Positions 7,444 through 14,840 of a DNA stretch of 18,465 bases are shown here, in pieces. The stretch is from positions 1 to 18,465 of the forward strand of contig CABUCT010000010.1 in assembly GCA_902490145.1 (NCBI GenBank), given 5' to 3'. This stretch comes from an uncultured Oscillospiraceae bacterium (GTDB lineage Bacteria > Bacillota > Clostridia > Oscillospirales > Acutalibacteraceae). How positions within the stretch are numbered: the stretch's first letter is position 1; each line of letters begins with the position of its first letter. The translations under genes were made by a program, and so were the position numbers. The notes below the pieces were generated by a model. That model saw only the letters and a program-made list of their open reading frames with translations. It made no database searches and was not told the DNA's origin.

Positions 7444-8505
7444 ATGAAGCGTTATTTAGTTTTACAAGATGGCACGGTTTTTGAGGGTGAAGGTTTTGGA
7501 GCGGATGTGACAAGCATAGGTGAGTTGGTATTTACAACTGGTATGTGCGGTTATATTGAAACACTTACCGATCCTAGTTTTTATGGTCAGATTGTTCTGC
7601 AAACCTTTCCTCTTATCGGGAATTACGGTATAATTGAACCTGATTTTGAGGGAAAGTGCCATGTGAAAGGATATGTAGTGCATGAGTGGTGTGATGCACC
7701 GTCAAATTTTCGCTGTCAATATAATTTAGAGACATTTCTCAAAAATAATGGAATTCCCGGAATCTACGGTTTGGATACTCGTGAAATCACTCGTATTATT
7801 CGGGAACATGGTGTAATGAATGCTGTGATTTGCGATGAAATTCCCAAATCATTAACAGATGTAAAGTCATATAGAGTTACAAATGCCGTAACCAATGTTA
7901 CTTCAAAATCAACAGAGACTATTGAATCTGGCGAAATGGAAAAATATCGTGTTGTTCTTATGGACTTCGGTGCTAAAGCTAACATTATTCGTTCATTGAC
8001 AAAACGCGGCTGCAAAGTAATTTCAGTGCCTGCCGACACTTCGTCTGAAGAAATACTAAAGCTTTCGCCAAATGGTGTTATGCTTTCTAACGGCCCGGGA
8101 GACCCTTCTGAAAATGAAAAAATAATTAAAGAAATATCAAAACTCTTTGGGAAGATTCCAATGTTTGGTATTTGTCTTGGTCATCAGATAATGGCACTGG
8201 CTCAAGGAGCACAAACCGTAAAGCTGAAATACGGTCATAGAGGAGTAAATCAGCCGGTTAGAGATGTAAATGGTGTACGAACTTTTATCACAAGCCAGAA
8301 CCACGGATATGCGGTTGTCAGTGATAGTATAAAAAATGGCAATGTGAGATATATTAATGCAAATGACGGAACTTGTGAAGGCGTGGATTATCCGAAATAC
8401 AATGCATTTTCGGTACAGTTTCATCCTGAGGCTTGCTCAGGTCCGAGGGATACAGAGTTCTTGTTTGACAGATTTTGTGATTTAATGAAGAAAGGGTTGA
8501 ACTGA
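7444..8505 (+). CDS. carA: Carbamoyl-phosphate synthase small subunit (glutaminase)
   Basis: It hydrolyses glutamine and passes ammonia to CarB for carbamoyl phosphate synthesis. The 353-residue protein has the N-terminal CarA domain (about 1-150) and a C-terminal class I glutamine amidotransferase domain with NGPGDP (216-221), the nucleophile Cys244 in FGICLGHQ, and the His327/Glu329 pair in QFHPEA. All catalytic triad residues are present. The start has GGGAG 7 bases upstream. Only one base separates its stop from the carB ATG, fitting a stoichiometric complex. Its place in the arginine cluster suggests control by arginine, though the same enzyme may also feed pyrimidine synthesis. Confidence 0.96.
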   Translation: MKRYLVLQDGTVFEGEGFGADVTSIGELVFTTGMCGYIETLTDPSFYGQIVLQTFPLIGNYGIIEPDFEGKCHVKGYVVHEWCDAPSNFRCQYNLETFLKNNGIPGIYGLDTREITRIIREHGVMNAVICDEIPKSLTDVKSYRVTNAVTNVTSKSTETIESGEMEKYRVVLMDFGAKANIIRSLTKRGCKVISVPADTSSEEILKLSPNGVMLSNGPGDPSENEKIIKEISKLFGKIPMFGICLGHQIMALAQGAQTVKLKYGHRGVNQPVRDVNGVRTFITSQNHGYAVVSDSIKNGNVRYINANDGTCEGVDYPKYNAFSVQFHPEACSGPRDTEFLFDRFCDLMKKGLN

Positions 8506-8506
8506 T

Positions 8507-11500
8507 ATGCCGCTCGATAAAAAAATAAAAAAAGTTTTGGTTATCGGTTCCGGACCTATAGTAATCGGTCAAGCGGCGGAATTTGATTATGCAGGGGCTC
8601 AGGCATGTCGAGTACTTAAAGATGCCGGGATTAACGTTGTGCTAGTAAATTCCAACCCAGCCACTATCATGACCGATAAAGCATTGGCAGATGAAATATA
8701 TCTTGAGCCGCTGACAATAAGAACACTGGAAAGAATTATTGAAAAAGAAAAGCCGGATAGCTTGCTTGCCGGACTTGGTGGGCAAACAGGGTTGACGCTT
8801 TCTATGCAGCTAGAAAAAGAAGGTTTTCTTAAAAAACATAATGTAAGACTTATAGGTACTAATGTAGAAGCTATCGATAAGGCGGAGGACAGACAGCTTT
8901 TCAAGGATACCATGGACGCTATCGGAGAGCCTACTGTGCCGTCTGATATTGCTAACGATGTGCAGACTTCACTTAATATTGCTAATAAAATCGGCTATCC
9001 CGTTATCGTTCGTCCCGCTTTTACTTTGGGCGGTGCAGGCGGCGGCGTGGCATACGATGAAGAAGAATTAAGAGAAATTGCCCAAAGCGGACTTGATGCT
9101 TCTCCAATCACACAGGTTTTGATTGAAAAATATATTTTCGGGTGGAAAGAAATCGAGTTTGAAACCATGCGTGATGCTGCCGGTAATGTTATTGCTGTTT
9201 GCTCTATGGAAAATTTTGATCCTGTCGGAGTACATACAGGCGATAGCATTGTTGTTGCACCTGCACTTACACTTTCAGATAAGGAATATCAAATGCTTCG
9301 CAGTGCATCGCTGAATATCATTTCTGCACTTGGTATTGTTGGCGGATGTAACTGTCAATTTGCTTTAAATCCTGATAGTTTTGAGTATTCGGTTATTGAA
9401 GTAAATCCGCGTGTTTCTCGTTCTTCAGCACTTGCTTCAAAAGCGACCGGCTATCCTATTGCAAAAATCACCACTAAAATAGCACTTGGATACACACTGG
9501 ATGAGATTAAAAATGATATAACAGGCAAAACCTGTGCATGTTTTGAACCGACACTTGACTATGTGGTGGTAAAGCTTCCAAAGTGGCCGTTTGATAAATT
9601 TGTAGGAGCTTCAAGAAAAATCGGTACTCAAATGAAAGCAACAGGCGAGGTCATGGCAATTGCACCTAGCTTTGAAGCAGCTTTAATGAAGGCAATACGA
9701 GGTGCAGAAATATCTCTTGATACACTTAATGCCGAGCCAATATCTGATTTGTCAGTTGTTGAAAGGCTTAAAAATATCGATGATCGCCGATTGTTTGTGG
9801 TATTTGAAGCTCTGAAAAGCGGAATTCCTGTTGATGAGATATTTGAAATAACCCGCATTGACCGTTGGTTTTTGCATAAACTTAAGAATCTTGCAGATTA
9901 TGAAAAGAAAATAGCCGGAGGAATATCTGACAGTAAAACATATATGCAGGGAAAATCTTATGGCTATACAGATAATGCTCTTATGCGTCTTTCGGGAACA
10001 AAAGATTTGCCAAGTTGTGAGTTTTCATACAAAATGGTCGACACATGTGGTGCTGAATTTGATGCGGAAACACCTTATTTTTATTCAGTAAATGGCGGAT
10101 TTTGTGAATCTCGTGCTTTTGGTCGTTCCGGAAAACCCGTGGTTATAGTACTGGGATCAGGCCCGATTCGTATCGGTCAGGGAATTGAATTCGATTATTC
10201 TTCGGTTCACTGTGTTTGGGCACTTAAAAAACTCGGTTATGATGTTGTAATTATAAATAATAATCCTGAAACCGTTTCAACCGATTATGATACTGCCGAT
10301 CGGCTTTATTTTGAGCCGCTTTGCGAAGAAGATGTGATGAACATCATAAAAGTAGAAAATCCTATTGGTGTTGTTGTGGCATTCGGAGGTCAGACGGCAA
10401 TTAAATTAACCGGATTCCTTGACAAAATGGGTATACCTATTCTTGGAACATCTGCTGAAGGAATTGATATTGCCGAGGATAGAGAACGCTTTGATGAACT
10501 TCTTGAAAAATTCGGAATTCACCGTCCAAAGGGGATGGGAGCAACAACTGAGGAAGAAGCAATTAATGCTGCTAACAGTTTGGGATATCCTGTGCTTCTT
10601 AGACCCTCTTATGTTATAGGTGGACAGAACATGCGTATTGTTCATGATGAATCAGAGGTTCACATTTATATGCAGCGAATTCTTTCACAGGGAATTGAAA
10701 ATCCTGTACTCGTTGATAAATATATGATGGGTACTGAGCTTGAAGTTGACGTTATCTCTGATGGAAAAGATGTTTTAATTCCCGGGATTATGGAACACGT
10801 GGAGCGTGCCGGTGTTCATAGTGGAGATTCTATTGCCGTTTATCCGCCGTATAGTATTAATGATAAAATGATTGAAACTATTGCTGAATGTTCGGAAAAA
10901 CTGGCTTTGGCGTTAGGAACTAAGGGACTTGTAAATATCCAATACCTTATTTATCAAGGTGAGTTATATGTAATTGAAGTGAATCCGCGTGCATCCAGAA
11001 CAGTTCCTTATATCAGTAAGGTTACAAGTGTTCCGATGGTTGATATTGCTTCTCGAGTTATGGTTGGAGAGAGTCTTGAATCTGCAGGATATGGAACAGG
11101 CCTTTACAGAACACCGCCGTATTATGCCGTTAAAGTTCCAGTGTTTTCTTTTGAAAAACTAGCAGATGCAAATTCGTATCTTGGACCTGAAATGAAATCA
11201 ACAGGAGAGGTTTTAGGATTAGGTAAAACTTTAAATGAAGCATTATTCAAGGGAATGACAGCTTCCGGAAAACATTTGAAATATCCGAAAACCAACCGAA
11301 GTATTGGCGTGTTTATAAGTGTTGATACCCATGATCAGACCGAAATTGTTTCCCTTGCTAAAAAGTTGGATGATTTGAATTTTTCTATTTATGCAACTGC
11401 TGAAACGGCAGAATCAATCCGTTGTCTTGGTATTGATGTTTATGAAGTAAAAGGAATAAAAGAATGTGATGATGCTTTTGCTTTGCTTGAAAGCGGTAAG

Positions 11501-12541
11501 ATCAGTTATGTTGTATATACCGGTGCATTAATGGATTCGACCGTTGATGACTATATTGCACTCAGCCGAAGAGCATTGCAACTGTCTATTCCTTGTTTCA
11601 CTTCATTAGACACCGCAAATGCGGCAGCTGATATTATTGCCGGACGCTTTAATGAAAGTAATACTGAGCTTGTCGACATTAATGATATGAGTATGGAAAA
11701 GCAACTGATAAAATTTTCAAAAATGCAGGCGACCGGCGACGACTATATTTTTATTGATAATTTTGATGAAAAAATCACCTGTCCCGAAGCACTGTGTATA
11801 AATATGTGTGATAGACACTATGGCATTGGCGGAGATGGTCTTGTTCTTATTGAAAAGTCACAGGTTGCCGATGTGAAAATGAGAATTTTTAATCGTGATG
11901 GTTCACTTGGGAAAATGGCAGGTAACTGTATTCGTTCAGTCGGCAAGTATGTACACGATAATGGAATTTGTGATAACACAAAAATTACGGTCGAAACCGA
12001 AAGTGGAATAAAAAGTCTTAAGCTATATACACGGAATAATAAAGTTACACTTGTAAGTGTTGATATGGGAAGAGCAGATTTATCTGCGTCAAGTCTGCCA
12101 ACTACCCTTAAAACGAAAACAGTAATTGACTATCCGGTGACAATCGGAGGAAAAGAATATAATATCACATGTGTTTCTGTTGGTAATCCGCATTGTGTTG
12201 TATTCTGTGATAGAGTTGATGGTGTGGATGTTAAATCTGTCGGACCGCTGTTTGAAAATGCAGATATTTTTCCCGAACGTATTAACACCGAATTTATTCG
12301 GGTTGTAAATAAGAACATGATAAAAATGCGTGTTTATGAACGTGGTAACGGGGAAACTCTTGCCTGTGGAACGGGTGCTTGTGCGGCTGTTATTGCAGCT
12401 GTGGAAAATGGTTACTGTAACAAGGGCGAGGATATCACTGTTAAGCTACGCGGCGGTGATTTAATTGTTAACTATACTGATGACTCTATTATTTTAACAG
12501 GAGATACAAAACTTGTGTTTAATGGTGAATTTGAATATTGA
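8507..12541 (+). CDS. carB: CarB fused to a DapF-like C-terminal domain
   Basis: One uninterrupted 1344-residue frame. Residues 1 to about 1060 are a complete carbamoyl-phosphate synthase large subunit: first ATP-grasp half (SGPIVIGQAAEFDYAG at 15-30, EVNPRVSRSSALASK at 298-312), oligomerisation domain (about 405-540), second ATP-grasp half (SGPIRIGQGIEFDYSS at 551-566, EVNPRASRTVPYISK at 824-838) and an MGS-type allosteric domain (about 931-1055). It makes carbamoyl phosphate from bicarbonate, ATP and ammonia from CarA. CarB proteins normally end near residue 1060-1070; here the chain continues after NTELVDIND into a DapF-like domain (about 1066-1344). No ribosome binding site precedes the internal Met1061 or Met1063, and there is no stop, so separate translation is unlikely. 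The start is supported by GAAAGGG about 10 bases upstream and the one-base gap to carA. It is the last gene of the arginine cluster. Confidence 0.95.
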   Translation: MPLDKKIKKVLVIGSGPIVIGQAAEFDYAGAQACRVLKDAGINVVLVNSNPATIMTDKALADEIYLEPLTIRTLERIIEKEKPDSLLAGLGGQTGLTLSMQLEKEGFLKKHNVRLIGTNVEAIDKAEDRQLFKDTMDAIGEPTVPSDIANDVQTSLNIANKIGYPVIVRPAFTLGGAGGGVAYDEEELREIAQSGLDASPITQVLIEKYIFGWKEIEFETMRDAAGNVIAVCSMENFDPVGVHTGDSIVVAPALTLSDKEYQMLRSASLNIISALGIVGGCNCQFALNPDSFEYSVIEVNPRVSRSSALASKATGYPIAKITTKIALGYTLDEIKNDITGKTCACFEPTLDYVVVKLPKWPFDKFVGASRKIGTQMKATGEVMAIAPSFEAALMKAIRGAEISLDTLNAEPISDLSVVERLKNIDDRRLFVVFEALKSGIPVDEIFEITRIDRWFLHKLKNLADYEKKIAGGISDSKTYMQGKSYGYTDNALMRLSGTKDLPSCEFSYKMVDTCGAEFDAETPYFYSVNGGFCESRAFGRSGKPVVIVLGSGPIRIGQGIEFDYSSVHCVWALKKLGYDVVIINNNPETVSTDYDTADRLYFEPLCEEDVMNIIKVENPIGVVVAFGGQTAIKLTGFLDKMGIPILGTSAEGIDIAEDRERFDELLEKFGIHRPKGMGATTEEEAINAANSLGYPVLLRPSYVIGGQNMRIVHDESEVHIYMQRILSQGIENPVLVDKYMMGTELEVDVISDGKDVLIPGIMEHVERAGVHSGDSIAVYPPYSINDKMIETIAECSEKLALALGTKGLVNIQYLIYQGELYVIEVNPRASRTVPYISKVTSVPMVDIASRVMVGESLESAGYGTGLYRTPPYYAVKVPVFSFEKLADANSYLGPEMKSTGEVLGLGKTLNEALFKGMTASGKHLKYPKTNRSIGVFISVDTHDQTEIVSLAKKLDDLNFSIYATAETAESIRCLGIDVYEVKGIKECDDAFALLESGKISYVVYTGALMDSTVDDYIALSRRALQLSIPCFTSLDTANAAADIIAGRFNESNTELVDINDMSMEKQLIKFSKMQATGDDYIFIDNFDEKITCPEALCINMCDRHYGIGGDGLVLIEKSQVADVKMRIFNRDGSLGKMAGNCIRSVGKYVHDNGICDNTKITVETESGIKSLKLYTRNNKVTLVSVDMGRADLSASSLPTTLKTKTVIDYPVTIGGKEYNITCVSVGNPHCVVFCDRVDGVDVKSVGPLFENADIFPERINTEFIRVVNKNMIKMRVYERGNGETLACGTGACAAVIAAVENGYCNKGEDITVKLRGGDLIVNYTDDSIILTGDTKLVFNGEFEY
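11702..12538 (+). other. DapF-like domain of the CarB fusion, altered active site
   Basis: Residues about 1066-1344 of the carB product align by eye along the whole length of diaminopimelate epimerase, which interconverts LL- and meso-diaminopimelate using two cysteines. Conserved here are the substrate residues Asn1129 (FNRDGS), Asn1227 (VGNPHC), Asn1260 (ERINTEF), Glu1278-Arg1279, and the second catalytic Cys1287 (ETLACGTGACA). Altered are the first catalytic Cys (MCGNG becomes MAGNC: Ala1138, with Cys1141 three residues later) and the substrate-binding Asn of GND, now Asp1078. The family assignment is firm; epimerase activity is doubtful. Confidence 0.88.
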
Positions 12542-12573
12542 TGCATTTTTTCAATATTTAAATAATTAAAGAT

Positions 12574-12592
12574 CTTACAATTTATTTGTAAG
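12574..12592. other. Small hairpin after carB
   Basis: CTTACAA (12574-12580) pairs perfectly with TTGTAAG (12586-12592) around a five-base loop. It is A-T rich and has no T-run after it. It may mark the 3' end of the carB message together with the stronger hairpin downstream. Confidence 0.35.
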
Positions 12593-12677
12593 GGATTTGA
12601 TTCTTGTTAATTAAAATAGTTTTTGGGGACACAAAATAATTCGTTTTTTATATTCAGAAAATTTTTTATGTAACAAA

Positions 12678-12720
12678 TAACCGGAGGGACGTGTGTCCTT
12701 CCGGTTAAGTTTATTTTGTT
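12678..12720. terminator. Bidirectional terminator between carB and fucO
   Basis: A 13-base-pair stem with one G-U pair (12678-12690 with 12695-12707) encloses a GTGT loop. On the plus strand it is followed by a T-rich stretch (AGTTTATTTTGTT). On the minus strand TTTGTTACATAAAAAATTTT follows. It sits between two converging transcription units, the arginine cluster and fucO, and is well placed to stop both. Confidence 0.82.
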
Positions 12721-12755
12721 AAGATTACAAATAAAAATCAGATTTCGTTAATTAT

Positions 12756-13904
12756 TTAGATAAGAGATTTATAAAGCTCTGTGATTTCTTCAACACTTGT
12801 ATCACGTGGATTTCCCGGACGGCAAGCATCATCATAAGCTGACTGTGCGAGGAAGGGAATATCCTCGGATTTTACGATTTCTTTGAGATCAGCAGGAATA
12901 CCAACATCAACCGAAAGTTGTTTTACAGCGTTAATAGCAGCTTTTCTGTATTCTTCAACAGTCATATTTTCTGTGCCTTCAACACCCATTGCAGCAGCAA
13001 TATATTTATATTTGTCGCCGGTTTCCGGTGCATTATATTCCATAACAGTGGGAAGGATGATAGCATTTGCAACACCGTGGGGAGTATCATAAAGAGCACC
13101 GAGCGGATGAGCCATAGAATGAACTATACCGAGGCCTACGTTTGAAAATCCCATTCCGGCGATATATTGACCAAGAGCCATACCTTCACGTCCTTCAGGT
13201 GTGTTTTCAACGGCACCGCGAAGATTTTTTGCAATAATTTCAATGGCTTTAAGATGGAACATATCTGAAAGTTCCCAAGCTCCTTTGGTAATATAACCTT
13301 CAATAGCGTGGGTCAAAGCATCCATACCGGTGGCGGCAGTAAGCCCTTTTGGCATGGATGACATCATATCAGGATCAACAACTGCAACAACAGGAATGTC
13401 ATGAACGTCAACACAAACCATTTTACGATTTTTCTCGGCATCTGTAATAACATAGTTAATAGTAACCTCAGCGGCAGTACCGGCAGTGGTTGGAACAGCA
13501 ATAATCGGAACAGCTTTATTTTTGGTGGGTGCAACACCTTCAAGGCTTCGGACGTCAGCAAATTCGGGATTGTTTATGATAATGCCGATAGCTTTAGCTG
13601 TGTCCATTGATGAACCGCCGCCGATAGCAACAATGCAATCAGCACCGGAAGCTTTATAAGCATTAACACCGGTTTGACAGTTTTCTATGGTTGGATTGGG
13701 CTTAATATTAGAATAAAGCTCATAATCAACACCGGCATTTTCCAAAACATCAGTAACCTTTTTAGTTACATTGAATTTGATAAGATCAGGATCAGAGCAT
13801 ACAAATGCTTTTTTAAATCCGCGACCCTTAATTTCCTCAGGAATAGCCTGGATAGCTCCTGAACCATGATATGAGGTCTCATTGAGAACAAATCTGTTTG
13901 CCAT
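12756..13904 (-). CDS. fucO: Lactaldehyde reductase (1,2-propanediol oxidoreductase)
   Basis: This iron-dependent group III alcohol dehydrogenase reduces L-lactaldehyde, formed from rhamnose or fucose, to L-1,2-propanediol, regenerating NAD+. The 382-residue protein is close to E. coli FucO over its whole length, sharing MANR, NPEFADVRSLEG and TPHGVANAI. It has the NAD-binding GGGS (95-98) and metal ligands Asp195, His199, His262 and His276. The start at 13904 is chosen because the family begins with MANR and GGAG (13914-13917) lies about 9 bases upstream; the longer frame adds 20 residues from the leader. It lies downstream of rhaBAD on the same strand but is separated by an IS remnant and has its own promoter. 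Confidence 0.94.
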   Translation of the reverse strand: MANRFVLNETSYHGSGAIQAIPEEIKGRGFKKAFVCSDPDLIKFNVTKKVTDVLENAGVDYELYSNIKPNPTIENCQTGVNAYKASGADCIVAIGGGSSMDTAKAIGIIINNPEFADVRSLEGVAPTKNKAVPIIAVPTTAGTAAEVTINYVITDAEKNRKMVCVDVHDIPVVAVVDPDMMSSMPKGLTAATGMDALTHAIEGYITKGAWELSDMFHLKAIEIIAKNLRGAVENTPEGREGMALGQYIAGMGFSNVGLGIVHSMAHPLGALYDTPHGVANAIILPTVMEYNAPETGDKYKYIAAAMGVEGTENMTVEEYRKAAINAVKQLSVDVGIPADLKEIVKSEDIPFLAQSAYDDACRPGNPRDTSVEEITELYKSLI

Positions 13905-13936
13905 AATTTCACGCTCCAAATTATTAAAAATTCTTG

Positions 13937-13945
13937 TACCAGTAT
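13937..13945 (-). promoter_or_regulatory. Operator-like repeat F2 (ATACTGGTA) in fucO leader
   Basis: The minus strand reads ATACTGGTA, 22 bases from a near-identical copy (F1) and matching a copy upstream of rhaB. It lies about 20 bases downstream of the expected transcription start, a typical place for a repressor. Confidence 0.5.
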
Positions 13946-13958
13946 TTAAAATATCAAA

Positions 13959-13967
13959 TACCAATAT
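13959..13967 (-). promoter_or_regulatory. Operator-like repeat F1 (ATATTGGTA) at fucO start site
   Basis: The minus strand reads ATATTGGTA, one base different from F2 and in the same orientation. The 22-base spacing is about two helical turns. It lies immediately after the -10 box, over the likely transcription start. Confidence 0.5.
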
Positions 13968-13969
13968 TT

Positions 13970-13998
13970 AGTATAAATTATTTTGAAAGCAAAGTCAA
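13970..13998 (-). promoter_or_regulatory. Sigma-A promoter of fucO
   Basis: On the minus strand TTGACT (13993-13998) is followed after exactly 17 bases by TATACT (13970-13975). Each differs from the consensus by one base. The 5' leader to the start codon is about 60 bases and holds the two ATAYTGGTA repeats. Confidence 0.85.
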
Positions 13999-14042
13999 TA
14001 TATATAATGCACAAAAAGACGCAATTTTTGTTGAATATTAGC

Positions 14043-14076
14043 AAAACACCGCCTGCAGAATACGCAGACGGTGTTT
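14043..14076 (-). terminator. Hairpin upstream of fucO promoter, probable terminator
   Basis: Eight base pairs (14044-14051 with 14069-14076), one mismatch, then four more pairs enclose a seven-base loop. On the minus strand the stem ends in GTGTTTT. It lies between the IS remnant and the fucO promoter, so it would isolate fucO from readthrough. The T-run is short, so efficiency is uncertain. Confidence 0.5.
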
Positions 14077-14106
14077 ATACTGGTGCCATTAAATGAGTGA
14101 AAATAA

Positions 14107-14125
14107 CCCGCGGTTCTACCGAGGG
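14107..14125 (+). repeat. IS200-type left-end hairpin
   Basis: CCCGCGG (14107-14113) and CCGAGGG (14119-14125) pair with one G-A mismatch around the loop TTCTA. The right-end hairpin has the same loop and closing pairs. IS200/IS605 transposases recognise such subterminal hairpins. Confidence 0.75.
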
Positions 14126-14153
14126 AAGATAAAAAACTTTAGTAAAAGCATTA

Positions 14154-14182
14154 AAACCTCCATGGTATAATGGGTAAGGTTT
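14154..14182 (+). other. Internal hairpin ahead of tnpA
   Basis: AAACCT (14154-14159) pairs with AGGTTT (14177-14182), and CCAT (14160-14163) with ATGG (14170-14173), leaving a three-base bulge and a six-base loop. IS200 elements are known to carry a structure upstream of tnpA that limits its expression; this may be its relic. Confidence 0.5.
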
Positions 14183-14223
14183 GGCGACCGCATTACACAA
14201 AATAGATGAAGGATTTAAACAAG

Positions 14224-14718
14224 ATGAAAAAAGCAGAGAAGAACGAGATAAAAAGTTTAGCACACTCAAAATACAGATTAGAATATCATATTGCGTTCAC
14301 CCAAAAGTACAGGAGAAAAGAAATATACGGACAAATCAAAAAGTATATAGGATAGATATTGAGAAAATTATGTGAGCAAGAAGGATGTGGAGATCATACA
14401 AGCGGAGGCGTGTTTGGATCACATACATATGTTTGGGAGTATTCCGCCGCAATCACAATTATTAGATATATCAAGGGGAAAAGTTCTCTAATGATATTGG
14501 ATAGTCATGTAAATTTGAAATACAAGTACGGATTAAAGTATTTTTGGTGCAGAGGCTATTACGTAGATACGGTGGGATGAAATAAAAAGGTAATAACAGA
14601 GTGCATACGAAACCAACTGGAAGAAGATAACACTTGGGATCAGATCAGTTTCAAGGAGTATACCGACCCGTTTACGGGTGCCAAGAATAAACAGGCAAAA
14701 AAGACAGCCGCATGGTGA
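14224..14718 (+). pseudogene. tnpA: IS200-type transposase TnpA, broken
   Basis: From ATG 14224 (AAGGA about 10 bases upstream) the frame reads MKKAEKNEIKSLAHSKYR, a typical IS200 TnpA start, then meets TAG at 14353-14355. After ILRKLCEQEG a one-base insertion near 14386 shifts the frame. The shifted frame carries VEIIQAEACLDHIHMF with the intact HUH motif His-Ile-His (14420-14428). A deletion near 14447-14465 restores the first frame: YIKGKSSLMILD, then FWCRGYYVDTVG and a TGA at 14578-14580. The tail IRNQLEEDNTW and EYTDPFTGA follows to 14718. The catalytic Tyr of the family's YIRNQ motif is Cys here (14602-14604). Two stops, two shifts and a lost nucleophile show it is dead. Confidence 0.9.
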
Positions 14719-14730
14719 GCGGCTGTCTTT
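14697..14730 (-). terminator. IS-derived palindrome acting as rhaBAD terminator
   Basis: A perfect 12-base-pair stem (14700-14711 with 14719-14730) has a seven-base loop. Read on the minus strand it ends in a run of six T (14697-14702, partly within the stem), a standard intrinsic terminator about 110 bases after the rhaD stop. On the plus strand the T-run is only three, so it favours stopping rhamnose transcription. It lies at the 3' end of the tnpA remnant. Confidence 0.75.
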
Positions 14731-14749
14731 GAGTGTAATGTGCAGTCAA

Positions 14750-14776
14750 GCTTCGGGTCCCTTTTAGGGACGAAGC
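14750..14776. other. Bulged hairpin in IS right-end region
   Basis: GCTTCG (14750-14755) pairs with CGAAGC (14771-14776) and TCCC (14758-14761) with GGGA (14767-14770), with two bulged G and the loop TTTTA. CCCTTTTAGG recurs at 14787-14796. It may add to 3'-end formation of rhaD messages. Confidence 0.5.
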
Positions 14777-14806
14777 CTGTATTATCCCTTTTAGGATCTA
14801 TGCAAT

Positions 14807-14825
14807 CCATTGGTTCTACCGGTGG
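14807..14825 (+). repeat. IS200-type right-end hairpin
   Basis: CCATTGG (14807-14813) and CCGGTGG (14819-14825) pair over seven positions, two of them G-T, around the loop TTCTA. Loop and closing pairs are identical to the left-end hairpin. It lies 15 bases from the rhaD stop codon. Confidence 0.75.
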
Positions 14826-14840
14826 TCTTGACTTTAATTG

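Larger units (their letters stand above)
14090..14835 (+). mobile_element. Decayed IS200-type insertion sequence (IS200/IS605 family)
   Basis: About 745 bases, inserted between rhaD and fucO. It has the two expected subterminal hairpins, both with the same GGTTCTACC apex (14107-14125 and 14807-14825), enclosing a broken tnpA gene of the HUH single-strand transposase class. No accessory tnpB is present, as in IS200 itself. The exact tips are not defined, because these elements have no terminal inverted repeats and leave no target duplication. The right tip must lie within about 15 bases of the rhaD stop codon. The element is almost certainly immobile on its own. Confidence 0.85.

Noticed and set aside
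11687..11702. Frame error or assembly artefact creating the CarB-DapF fusion
   Set aside because: The frame is open on both sides of the join, both domains are in the same frame without any shift, and the join matches natural domain ends.
13984..13997. CcpA-type cre site overlapping the fucO promoter
   Set aside because: TGAAAGCAAAGTCA shares the outer bases with the cre pattern but misses the central CG and the right-hand TT, so the match is too weak to call.
14359..14580. A 73-codon frame as a separate small gene
   Set aside because: It is a fragment of the IS200 transposase reading partly out of frame; family motifs continue before and after it in other frames.
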